Shown piece after piece: positions 1 to 5,150 of a stretch of DNA of 5,150 nucleotides. The first letter of the stretch is position 1; each line of letters begins with the position of its first letter. The stretch spans positions 1-5,150 of the forward strand of contig JADFHG010000296.1 of the NCBI GenBank assembly GCA_022567365.1, read 5' to 3'. The notes beneath the pieces are model-generated. The model did no database searches. It was not told where the DNA came from and saw only the letters and a program-made list of their open reading frames with translations. Position numbers and translations under genes: made by a program. Origin of the DNA: Planctomycetota bacterium (GTDB taxonomy: Bacteria; Planctomycetota; Phycisphaerae; UBA1845).

Positions 1-263
1 CCGACGTGTACGAGGGCGACGGCCAGCACCGCCGCGACCAAAGCGCGACGATTCATGCGAAAGCGCAGCCACCGTACATCGAGGATTTTCAGGGCGAAAA
101 ATGCCATAGCGAGCGACAGTGCCACGCACCCGCCGAGGCGCCCGATGTCCATGTCCGACGTCAGCGAACGCAAGCTGCCAACCAGCGCCGGCGCGTGCGA
201 GAGCGCCATCAGCACCCAGACGATACGGCCGAGATGACGGATTCGAGAGGTGTTGTATTTCAT
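1..263 (-). CDS. Small multi-pass membrane protein, N-terminal part (runs off the left edge)
   Basis: The minus strand reads openly from an ATG at 263-261 to the window edge, giving 87 residues that begin MKYNTSRIRHLGRIVWVLMA. The protein is strongly hydrophobic with interspersed arginines. Probable membrane segments lie at about residues 14-31, 44-62 and 73-87+. The Arg/Lys-rich stretches (residues 2-13 and 64-74) would sit on the cytoplasmic side by the positive-inside rule. The start is chosen because this is the first ATG after a well-formed promoter at 320-348, which leaves a leader of about 50 nt. There is no clear Shine-Dalgarno, which is not rare in planctomycetes. I do not recognise the family and assign no function. 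It is transcribed away from the large secreted-protein gene, so the two do not share an operon. The hydrophobic pattern together with the promoter makes a real gene likely. Confidence 0.62.
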   Translation of the reverse strand, partial: MKYNTSRIRHLGRIVWVLMALSHAPALVGSLRSLTSDMDIGRLGGCVALSLAMAFFALKILDVRWLRFRMNRRALVAAVLAVALVHV

Positions 264-319
264 CGTCGCGTTCGGCTGACCGGCAAACCCACTTCAATCG
301 TCATCGGCCAACATCCTAA

Positions 320-348
320 ATCGTATCTCGGTATGACGTGGGCGTCAA
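320..348 (-). promoter_or_regulatory. Sigma70-like promoter for the minus-strand membrane protein
   Basis: Read on the minus strand, TTGACG (348-343) is followed after exactly 17 nt by TACGAT (325-320). These match the consensus -35 TTGACA and -10 TATAAT at 5/6 and 4/6 positions. Transcription would begin near 313, about 50 nt before the ATG at 263. The position directly upstream of an open hydrophobic reading frame supports it. It was found by eye, with no expression data. Confidence 0.5.
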
Positions 349-791
349 TCATCAATGCGCGCCGATGGGCGGGTGCCGTCCTGCTCCGCCGATGAGGATG
401 CCTCCCTAACTCCAGAATTCCGAACACCGGACCAACACATATATCGGCAGACGATCCGAATATCTGTCAGCACGTCCCATACCACAAAGTGGCTCCTCGC
501 GCCCACGCACCAAGGTGCCGCAATTCGAGCACCGGTCATCCCAATGCACCAGAATGAAAGCTGCAGCGGCATTGTACAACCCAGGCTTCCATCGGCGATA
601 ACTGCGCAGGGCGCCGGAGGTGACGGGTCGATGCGGATGCGTCGATTGGTCGCGCACCATGTGCGGAGTGGCGCGCCACCGCATGCTCCCGCCCGCAGGC
701 TCAGCCGGGATTCCGCCCCATGCATCGAAACGCGGAAAAGTCGTCCACCGCGGCTGGCAACACGGGTGTCGAGAAATCGGCAACGCGCGCG
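349..791. other. Gene-free stretch between the membrane-protein promoter and the dockerin-like remnant
   Basis: I see no convincing gene here on either strand. Open frames of about 110-170 residues exist, but their translations are rich in Arg, Pro, His, Ser and Cys, have no recognisable motif, and overlap one another on both strands, as expected of high-GC noncoding DNA. The part from about 400 to 590 looks less GC-rich than the flanks. It could be old degraded coding sequence, but nothing in it can be identified. Confidence 0.5.
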
Positions 792-1013
792 CTACTCTCC
801 GGCAAACGCCACCTGCAGCCCGCCGAAGTCCAGCGCGTCAACGTCCCCGTCGCGGTCATAATCGATGCACGTGTAGCTCGGCAAGCCGTATCCCTCATTC
901 GCCCCGGCAGACCCACCGGCAAGCTGGCTTTGCCAGGCCCGCGCCGCACGTTTTTCCACAGGCTGGGTCTGGTTCGGCCAGTTGTATCGGCTTGTGTCGA
1001 ACTCGGGGAAGGC
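792..1013 (-). pseudogene. C-terminal remnant of an exported protein with a dockerin/EF-hand-like tail
   Basis: On the minus strand a frame of 73 codons runs from 1013 down to a TAG at 794-792. It has no ATG. In the same frame a TAG (1016-1014) and a TGA (1019-1017) stand immediately upstream, so it cannot be translated as an ordinary gene. The peptide nevertheless looks like real protein. It contains EFDTSRYNWPNQTQPVEKRA, then a Gly/Ala-rich linker, then GYGLPSYTCIDYDRDGDVDA, and ends LDFGGLQVAFAGE. The segment DYDRDGDVDALD is a 12-residue calcium-loop pattern with Asp at positions 1, 3, 5, 7, 9 and 12, followed by a short hydrophobic helix. This is the form of the C-terminal tails on many predicted secreted planctomycete proteins. 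No matching N-terminal part is visible beyond 1016, where the adjacent sequence reads only as the leader of the divergent gene. I infer a truncated, decayed gene. The alternative is a chance open frame, which the ordered Asp spacing and sensible C-terminus make less likely. Confidence 0.55.
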
Positions 1014-1210
1014 CTATCATGCAAACCTTATCCGAACGGAACGGCCTAACGGTCGGAAGGGGTTCCATCGCGGCATATCGAGGAGCGACCGCGTGTGCGT
1101 ATGCCAACGGTGTGACACAGTTGTCGATGTCGCGCGCTGCAGCGCATCACTCGCAGTTTGCACGAACGGCGCGATTGTCGATTCCGGTCGTGAACCGCAG
1201 CGCTGGACTT

Positions 1211-1217
1211 GGAGAAG
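1211..1217 (+). promoter_or_regulatory. Ribosome binding site that sets the start of the propeller-dockerin gene
   Basis: GGAGAAG lies just before two consecutive ATG codons at 1219 and 1222. The core GGAG (1211-1214) is 4 nt from the first ATG and 7 nt from the second, so initiation at 1222 is slightly better spaced. The products differ by one methionine. Both starts place an Arg-rich n-region directly before a hydrophobic core, as a signal peptide needs. The same frame stays open upstream to an ATG at 982, but that extension has no signal peptide and is poor in coding character. Confidence 0.6.
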
Positions 1218-1218
1218 T

Positions 1219-3972
1219 ATGATGAGACGTATTGCTAGACCGATTCGTGGTTGGGTTGCTCTCTGCCTGCGCTCCTTGGCGGTTTTCGCGCTGACCGGCG
1301 GTTCGGCGTTTGGCGGCGGCTGGGTCGACTTCGTCAACGAGAGTGATTCGCGGCTTGTCGCACCGGACGAGCTCGGTCTGGGTGACACCGAAGAAAAGGA
1401 CTACGCATGGGGCGACGTCGACAACGACGGCGACATTGATCTGATTGTCGTGCGCAAACAACCGTTCACCACGACGGGCAAGCGCGTCAACGTCTTGTTC
1501 ATGAATGAAGGAGGCGTGTTGGTCGATCGCACGACCGAATTCGCGACCGACTCCAACGTCATCGGGGACGAAGGGTTTCACACCCCGACCAACGATCGCG
1601 ACGTGGTGCTGGCCGACGTGAACGGCGACGGATGGCTGGACGTCGTGACGGCCGTCACCCTTACGGACAATCAGGCCAAACACCTCTCCCATCCTCGCGT
1701 GTACATCAACAAGGGCGAGGTCGATGGCGCGTGGCAGGGCTTCCGCTTCGAGAACGAACGCATCCCGGAAATGCACCCCGACGCCGGCCCACGATTCTGC
1801 GCGGTATCGGCAGGGGACGTGACCGGCGATGGCGCGCCCGACCTATACTTTAGTGACTACGACAGCCCGGCGGACCAGATCTTCGACTTCAACGACAGGC
1901 TTCTCGTAAACGACGGTAACGGTTTCTTCAGTGACGAAACGACACTGCGCTTGACGGACGAGATGTATACGGCCGATTTCGGGATTTCCAACAACATCGC
2001 GGACATGAACGGCGACGGTGTCAACGACATCGTCCGCTTGACCTCCCTGAGCGTGCCGTACCACATCGGCATAAGCTATAACGACCCGTCCGCCGAGGGA
2101 TTCTTCAGCGCGTATGATCAGGTCTACGTCCAGGCACCGTACCACTCGGAGGTTGGTGACCTCAACGCGGACGGCCGGTTGGATATCGTCGCGCTCGACG
2201 ACGGCGTGGATCGATACCTACTCAACCAGGGGAATAACGCGGAGGGAACCGCTGTTTTCCTTCAGTTCACCTTTCCCAGCCAGACCAACGTCGTCAACGC
2301 CGGCAACGTCGTCATCGACGACTTCGACAAGGACGGATGGAACGACGTCATCATCGCCGACGTCGACGTCACCCTCGAGGGGTGCGACCACAGGACGTTC
2401 ATTTTTCACAACCAGGTCAATCCCCCAAACGTGACCTTCGTCGAAGAGGGTGAGGTGATCCCTGACGAGATGCTCACGGGCGTCTACGACGTGGCCGCCT
2501 TCGATATCAACGGCGACGGCTGGCTCGACCTCGTGCTCGGACGTTGCACGGGAACCGATGTTTGGATGGCCGTCCCTCCGGTCAACGTCGAGTTTCTGTA
2601 TCCCGAGGGACTGCCGCAGCTCGTTTCGCCGACCGACGGAACGACGTTCACCGTCTCGCTCGACGTCATCGGCGGCGCGCTCGTCGCGGATTCGCCGATG
2701 ATACACGTCGCGGAAAACGGCGGGGATTTCGTAGCGGCGCCGCTGGAGTTGCTCGACGGGGGGATCTACTCCGCGTGGCTGCCGAGCGGCGACTGTCTCG
2801 ACGAGCTGAGCTTCTTCATCACGGCCGACATCGACGGCGCCGGCACGTTTACCGACCCACCGAACGGGGCCTACACCGCCTTCAGGGCGGCCGGACAGGT
2901 CCCCGTGCTCGAAGACGACATCGAGGGAGACGTCTCCGCTTGGACCGTGTGGAGCGACGAGTCGCTTATCGCCGGCGAGTGGGAGCAGGCCGATCCGAAC
3001 GGCACCGTATTCAACGGCATACCGATCGCCCCGGACGACGACGCCACACCGGGTGACGGTGTGATGGCATTCGTCACCGAAAACGGACCCGTGGGCGGCG
3101 ACGCCCTCGCGACGGACGTGGACGGGGGGCCGACGCGGCTTGTGTCTCCCGCGGTCGACTTGGCAGGTACGGACGGCCGCGTCGAGTTCGCGTACTGGCT
3201 CGTGTCGCAATTGGAAACCGACGATACGCTCTCGGTCGAGCTATCGAACGACGGGGGTCTGTCGTGGACCCTCGCGGAAACGATCGCGCCGACGGTGGGC
3301 GTCTGGTCGGCCTTGGACCTGCGGGTCGGGGCATTTGTCCAGCCGACCGCAGACGTACGTGTGCGGTTTTCGGTCGCGGACGTGCCGAACAATTCGATTA
3401 CGGAAGCGGCCATCGACGATTTCGCCGTGATCCAATTCGAATGCGGGTCCGACGTGCCCGTCTCGATCGTCTCGAGCGATCCGCCGGACGGCGCCCGCGA
3501 CGCCCGGCAACCGTTCGATCCGGACGGTGAGAATCCGACCGGTTGGAACTCGCTTCAGATCACGTTCAGCGGCGAAGCGACCGGCGTGACGGTAAGCGAT
3601 TTCACGGTGACGCACACCGCGGAAGGCCCCGCACCGGTCGTCACGGCGGTGACCGTCGACGGGAGCATTGTGGGCCTAGAGCTTAGCGAATCGATCGCGC
3701 CCTTGTCGTGGACCACGATCACGCACGCGGCGAGCGATACGAGCACTCGCCTCGGCTACCTGCCCGCCGACGTCAACGAGGACGGCATCAGCACCGCGGG
3801 GGACGTGCTCGCGCTCATCGACGCGCTGAACGGCGTGACCGATCTTCCGGAATACAAGACGGACACGGACCGAAGCGGCGCGTCCAACGCCGCCGACATC
3901 CTGCGCGTTATCGACCTGCTAAACGGGGCGGGTGCGTACGATCCATATTTGAACGCGGCGCTCCGCGAGTAG
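1219..3972 (+). CDS. Secreted FG-GAP/VCBS beta-propeller protein with jelly-roll and C-terminal dockerin-like module
   Basis: The predicted product is 917 residues. Residues 1-32 form a signal peptide: MMRRIARPIRG, a hydrophobic core, and probable cleavage after Ala-Phe-Gly at 30-32. Seven FG-GAP/VCBS calcium motifs of the form DxNxDGxxD begin at Asp66 (DVDNDGDIDL), 133 (DVNGDGWLDV), 200 (DVTGDGAPDL), 262 (DMNGDGVNDI), 314 (DLNADGRLDI), 368 (DFDKDGWNDV) and 429 (DINGDGWLDL). Their spacing of 52-67 residues fits one seven-bladed integrin-alpha-like propeller. Residues about 455-558 look Ig/fibronectin-like. Residues about 561-742 look like a jelly-roll (MAM/concanavalin-like) domain, with RLVSPAVDL at 640, VEFAYW at 655, NDGGLSW at 677 and AIDDF at 731. 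Residues about 745-848 form another beta-rich Ig-like domain. The C-terminus carries two 12-residue dockerin loops at Asp851 (DVNEDGISTAGD) and Asp882 (DTDRSGASNAAD), each followed by an LIDxLNG-type helix. No catalytic motif is visible. An exported calcium-binding adhesion or ligand-binding role is inferred; the natural ligand and any cohesin partner are unknown. A GC-rich hairpin follows the stop by about 65 nt, and the gene appears monocistronic. Confidence 0.9.
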   Translation: MMRRIARPIRGWVALCLRSLAVFALTGGSAFGGGWVDFVNESDSRLVAPDELGLGDTEEKDYAWGDVDNDGDIDLIVVRKQPFTTTGKRVNVLFMNEGGVLVDRTTEFATDSNVIGDEGFHTPTNDRDVVLADVNGDGWLDVVTAVTLTDNQAKHLSHPRVYINKGEVDGAWQGFRFENERIPEMHPDAGPRFCAVSAGDVTGDGAPDLYFSDYDSPADQIFDFNDRLLVNDGNGFFSDETTLRLTDEMYTADFGISNNIADMNGDGVNDIVRLTSLSVPYHIGISYNDPSAEGFFSAYDQVYVQAPYHSEVGDLNADGRLDIVALDDGVDRYLLNQGNNAEGTAVFLQFTFPSQTNVVNAGNVVIDDFDKDGWNDVIIADVDVTLEGCDHRTFIFHNQVNPPNVTFVEEGEVIPDEMLTGVYDVAAFDINGDGWLDLVLGRCTGTDVWMAVPPVNVEFLYPEGLPQLVSPTDGTTFTVSLDVIGGALVADSPMIHVAENGGDFVAAPLELLDGGIYSAWLPSGDCLDELSFFITADIDGAGTFTDPPNGAYTAFRAAGQVPVLEDDIEGDVSAWTVWSDESLIAGEWEQADPNGTVFNGIPIAPDDDATPGDGVMAFVTENGPVGGDALATDVDGGPTRLVSPAVDLAGTDGRVEFAYWLVSQLETDDTLSVELSNDGGLSWTLAETIAPTVGVWSALDLRVGAFVQPTADVRVRFSVADVPNNSITEAAIDDFAVIQFECGSDVPVSIVSSDPPDGARDARQPFDPDGENPTGWNSLQITFSGEATGVTVSDFTVTHTAEGPAPVVTAVTVDGSIVGLELSESIAPLSWTTITHAASDTSTRLGYLPADVNEDGISTAGDVLALIDALNGVTDLPEYKTDTDRSGASNAADILRVIDLLNGAGAYDPYLNAALRE

Positions 3973-4036
3973 TCCGGCGCCCCGCGCAATCGCGCTTCCC
4001 GAGTAGCCGCGCGTCGACGGCAGCTTGTTGAAGAAG

Positions 4037-4064
4037 TAGCGGCCGCCCCCCGTGGCGGCCGTTG
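4037..4064 (+). terminator. GC-rich hairpin, possible terminator after the propeller-dockerin gene
   Basis: CGGCCGCC (4040-4047) and GGCGGCCG (4054-4061) form a perfect 8-bp stem with a 6-nt loop. G-U and A-U pairs extend it outward to about 4037-4064. It begins about 65 nt after the stop codon at 3972. No U-run follows on the plus strand, so it is not a textbook intrinsic terminator in that direction. Read on the minus strand, the stem is followed by CTACTTCTTCAAC, which is somewhat T-rich. It may act as a weak terminator or as an mRNA 3'-end stabiliser. Confidence 0.45.
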
Positions 4065-4197
4065 AGCGCCCAAGGCGTTGCGCACCGACGCTGCCATTAG
4101 GCTCTTCAACGGCGTGCTGTCTTTCGGTTGAGCAGCGTGTGACACGGGCTTGGCAACGCCGGCTTGCCGGGCATGCAAGACGGGTCGTTGGCTTGCC

Positions 4198-4232
4198 TTT
4201 GACATTCCGCGGCCAGGCGAGGGAGTGTCAAA
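4198..4232. repeat. Imperfect inverted repeat (hairpin)
   Basis: TTTGACATTCC (4198-4208) pairs with GGAGTGTCAAA (4222-4232). This gives ten Watson-Crick pairs and one U-G wobble around a 13-nt loop. The outer 7 bp, TTTGACA/TGTCAAA, are perfect. It lies in the middle of the spacer, and no T-run follows it. It may be an RNA hairpin, or a palindromic binding site for a dimeric regulator with no nearby gene to match. Confidence 0.5.
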
Positions 4233-4262
4233 CGCGCGGCAGTGGGGTAGTGTCGGCAGCGG

Positions 4263-4322
4263 AATCACCTGCCCCAGCCCGATGCAACTTGCCCGCACGG
4301 GCGGTCGGTGTGTCGGGTGATT
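4263..4322. repeat. Nested inverted repeat
   Basis: AATCACC (4263-4269) and GGTGATT (4316-4322) are perfect 7-bp complements. Between them lies a tight GCCCG-CA-CGGGC palindrome (4291-4302). A two-nucleotide loop is too small for a normal hairpin, so the inner stem would open by at least one pair. The nested arrangement would fold as a branched or extended stem if transcribed. Confidence 0.35.
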
Positions 4323-4496
4323 TGGTGGGCATGCAAGCTCTCGAGACGGCGGCAACCTGCGACATCGCTCCAAACCCGCCCAGGGCTTGGTAAGATGGGG
4401 GATTGCGGGGTGTTGAACCTCGGTCGATTTGCCCATCACAGTGCCTTCCGTATGTCACTTTGCCCCTGAGTTCCGGTCGCCGCGCTGGGATTTCCC

Positions 4497-4526
4497 TTGA
4501 CCCCGATTTCGCTGCGCGCGTAGGAT
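4497..4526 (+). promoter_or_regulatory. Sigma70-like promoter for the EEP-family gene
   Basis: TTGACC (4497-4502) is separated by 18 nt from TAGGAT (4521-4526). These match the -35 and -10 consensus at 5/6 and 4/6 positions. Transcription would start near 4532-4534, giving a leader of about 145 nt before the ATG at 4677. It is the best promoter-like pair in the spacer and faces the right way. It was found by eye only. Confidence 0.5.
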
Positions 4527-4605
4527 GCCGCTAGCCTTCAGCCGTCCGAAATCCGCTGTGCTGACGGGTGGTGTGGGCAACACGGGCGGCGCCGGCGGTG
4601 GAAAA

Positions 4606-4621
4606 GGAGTTTCGAGACTCC
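4606..4621 (+). promoter_or_regulatory. Small hairpin in the leader of the EEP-family gene
   Basis: GGAGTTTCGAGACTCC can fold with GGAGT paired to ACTCC plus one U-G pair, closing on a UCGA tetraloop. It lies 55 nt upstream of the start codon and about 43 nt before the Shine-Dalgarno, too far to mask it directly. It may stabilise the leader RNA. No known riboswitch or attenuator pattern is recognised. Confidence 0.35.
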
Positions 4622-4663
4622 AGATCTGAGCACTTGGGCCGGCCTTTCGATCTTATTCTCTAG

Positions 4664-4670
4664 AGGAGGT
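4664..4670 (+). promoter_or_regulatory. Strong ribosome binding site of the EEP-family gene
   Basis: AGGAGGT is almost the full anti-Shine-Dalgarno complement and sits 6 nt upstream of the ATG at 4677. It fixes the start of that gene. It is much stronger than the initiation signals of the other two genes in the window, so this protein may be well translated. Confidence 0.75.
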
Positions 4671-4676
4671 TGCCCC

Positions 4677-5150
4677 ATGGCCAAGGCCTTTTCCGTCGCG
4701 TCGTGGAACGTCGAGCACTTCGGCAAACAGTCCAAGAAGAAGAAGACCCGACCGATCGCCCCCATCATTAAGTTCCTGGCGGACCAAAAAGCTGACGTGG
4801 TTGCGGTCTACGAGGTGGAGAGTCGTCGCGTCTTCCAGCCGATGGTCAAGGCCATGCCCTCCTACCAGTTTCACATCACGGAAGGCCCCCAGATGCAGGA
4901 GATTCTGATCGGCATCAAGCAGGGCGTTAGCGCCTATGTGACCCAGAGGCTGGAGTTCAAGGCCGGACAGGCGACGTTGCGACCAGGTGTCCTGGTCAGC
5001 GTATGTGTTGCCGGGAAGTTCTACCCGAATGGCACTGCCGGGGTTTTCAGTACTGCTATGGCGTTTCTGGGGATCCTTGCGGCATATGGACGCTCCCCTA
5101 ACACGCCTAACACGCCAAGAGCAACCCTGAAACCCTCCGCGAAGGCCCTA
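4677..5150 (+). CDS. Endonuclease/exonuclease/phosphatase (EEP) family protein, N-terminal part, apparently interrupted at about 5027
   Basis: The frame is open for 158 codons to the window end, beginning MAKAFSVASWNVEHFGKQ after a strong Shine-Dalgarno. Residues 6-15 (SVASWNVEHF) match the first EEP motif, where Asn11 would help bind the catalytic metal or phosphate. Residues 40-48 (DVVAVYEVE) match the second motif on the next strand, with Glu46 as the probable metal ligand. Later segments, PSYQFHITEGPQMQEILIGI (61-80) and LRPGVLVSVCVAGKFYP (101-117), continue the family fold. EEP enzymes cleave phosphodiester bonds in nucleic acids or remove phosphate from small substrates; which applies here cannot be told. 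There is no signal peptide, so it is probably cytoplasmic. After residue 117 the expected hydrophobic strand and His-containing motif (of the LLFLHLKS type, from memory) is missing. Instead come NGTAGVFSTAMAFLG and a TPNTP repeat, which do not look like the family. The full family length of roughly 280-300 residues, including the C-terminal catalytic Asp/His motifs, is not seen. The gene is probably disrupted, though the right edge hides what follows. Confidence 0.72.
   Translation, partial: MAKAFSVASWNVEHFGKQSKKKKTRPIAPIIKFLADQKADVVAVYEVESRRVFQPMVKAMPSYQFHITEGPQMQEILIGIKQGVSAYVTQRLEFKAGQATLRPGVLVSVCVAGKFYPNGTAGVFSTAMAFLGILAAYGRSPNTPNTPRATLKPSAKAL
5028..5150. mobile_element. Possible end of an inserted element (or rearrangement) inside the EEP gene
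   Basis: From 5028 the sequence no longer encodes EEP-like protein. It starts AATGGCACTGCCGGGG, carries the perfect palindrome CAGTACTG at 5048-5055, and holds two tandem copies of CCTAACACG at 5097-5105 and 5106-5114. A sharp junction followed by palindromic, noncoding-like DNA fits the tip of an insertion sequence. However, no transposase, paired terminal inverted repeat or target duplication can be seen in the 123 bases available, and no IS family is assigned. Alternatives are a deletion joining unrelated DNA, a divergent C-terminus, or an assembly join. Confidence 0.3.

Larger units (their letters stand above)
4169..4337. repeat. Pair of 11-bp direct repeats bracketing the structured spacer
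   Basis: GGGCATGCAAG occurs at 4169-4179 and again at 4327-4337, 158 bp apart. The two inverted repeats at 4198-4232 and 4263-4322 lie between the copies. Each copy contains the palindrome GCATGC. The flanking bases differ, so the identity is limited to 11 bp. This could be a short duplication flanking a small inserted element, or chance. Confidence 0.35.
4065..4496. other. Gene-free spacer with several inverted and direct repeats
   Basis: No credible gene is visible on either strand. Open frames here are Arg/Pro/Ala-rich and motif-free, and one on the minus strand simply runs antisense into the end of the propeller-dockerin gene. The spacer does hold ordered structure: a GGCAA/TTGCC hairpin at 4152-4168, an 11-bp imperfect inverted repeat at 4198-4232, a GCCCG-CA-CGGGC palindrome at 4291-4302 inside a wider AATCACC/GGTGATT pair at 4263-4322, and an 11-bp direct repeat at 4169-4179 and 4327-4337. 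It could be a noncoding RNA, a dispersed intergenic repeat, or chance structure in GC-rich DNA. Confidence 0.4.

Noticed and set aside
406..783. Minus-strand frame containing a CSNCG zinc-ribbon-like segment
   Set aside because: Only one CxxC pair is present, with no second pair at a suitable distance. The rest is not protein-like, and an overlapping minus-strand frame looks equally open.
355..861. 168-codon plus-strand frame in the left spacer
   Set aside because: The composition (Arg, Pro, Ser, Thr, His) and lack of motifs or initiation signals are typical of noncoding GC-rich DNA, and it crosses the antisense remnant.
982..1218. Upstream extension of the propeller-dockerin frame to an ATG at 982
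   Set aside because: The 79 extra residues look like translated spacer (Arg/Cys-rich, no motif). They would bury the signal peptide inside the protein and they overlap the antisense remnant. The ATGs at 1219/1222 have a ribosome site and a proper signal peptide.
2218..3210. 330-codon open frame on the minus strand inside the large gene
   Set aside because: It lies fully antisense to a clear coding region, and its Asp/Val/Arg-rich translation (runs such as DVDVGDDDVV) mirrors the GAC/GTC codons of the calcium motifs.
4199..4226. TTGACA at 4199-4204 as a promoter -35 box
   Set aside because: No acceptable -10 hexamer occurs 15-19 nt downstream, and the hexamer is part of the inverted repeat at 4198-4232.
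3756..4439. 227-codon minus-strand frame spanning the gene end and the spacer
   Set aside because: It runs antisense through the dockerin region and the GC-rich hairpin. The product is Arg/Pro/Ser-rich with no domain and no ribosome site. Part may be a dispersed repeat read in frame, but there is no support for a protein.
4052..4676. Riboswitch, tRNA or CRISPR array in the right spacer
   Set aside because: No tRNA cloverleaf, no regularly spaced repeats and no recognised riboswitch core could be seen by eye.

Overview
The window looks like part of a Planctomycetota chromosome (possibly a Phycisphaerae-type lineage). The reasons are the high-GC coding sequence, long gene-poor spacers, a large secreted VCBS/FG-GAP protein ending in a dockerin-like tail with 'LIDxLNG' helices, and a second, unrelated dockerin-like C-terminus nearby. 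The lineage is inferred from recalled protein style, not from a search.

Layout from left to right. Positions 1-263 hold the N-terminal 87 residues of a small multi-pass membrane protein on the minus strand, cut by the window edge. It has a good sigma70-like promoter at 320-348. Positions 349-791 show no gene. Positions 792-1013 (minus) are a degraded C-terminal fragment of another exported protein: one EF-hand/dockerin-like loop, no start codon, and stop codons just upstream. From 1219 to 3972 (plus) lies the only complete gene. It encodes a secreted protein of about 917 residues with a signal peptide, seven evenly spaced FG-GAP/VCBS calcium motifs (probably a seven-bladed beta-propeller), an Ig-like region, a jelly-roll-like domain, a second Ig-like region, and a two-loop type I dockerin-like module. 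A GC-rich hairpin follows it. About 600 bases of spacer then carry several inverted and direct repeats but no convincing gene. Next come a second sigma70-like promoter (4497-4526), a leader of about 145 nt with a small hairpin, a strong Shine-Dalgarno, and an endonuclease/exonuclease/phosphatase (EEP) family gene starting at 4677. That gene stops resembling its family after residue 117 (about 5027), although the frame stays open to the window end. An insertion or rearrangement at that point is likely.

The genes do not form an obvious pathway or operon. The secreted propeller-dockerin protein would act outside the cytoplasm in adhesion or ligand binding. The EEP protein lacks a signal peptide and is probably a separate cytoplasmic phosphodiesterase/nuclease-fold protein. 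I found no convincing new multi-gene system. The items most worth a second look are the dockerin-like gene remnant, the break in the EEP gene, and the structured spacer.
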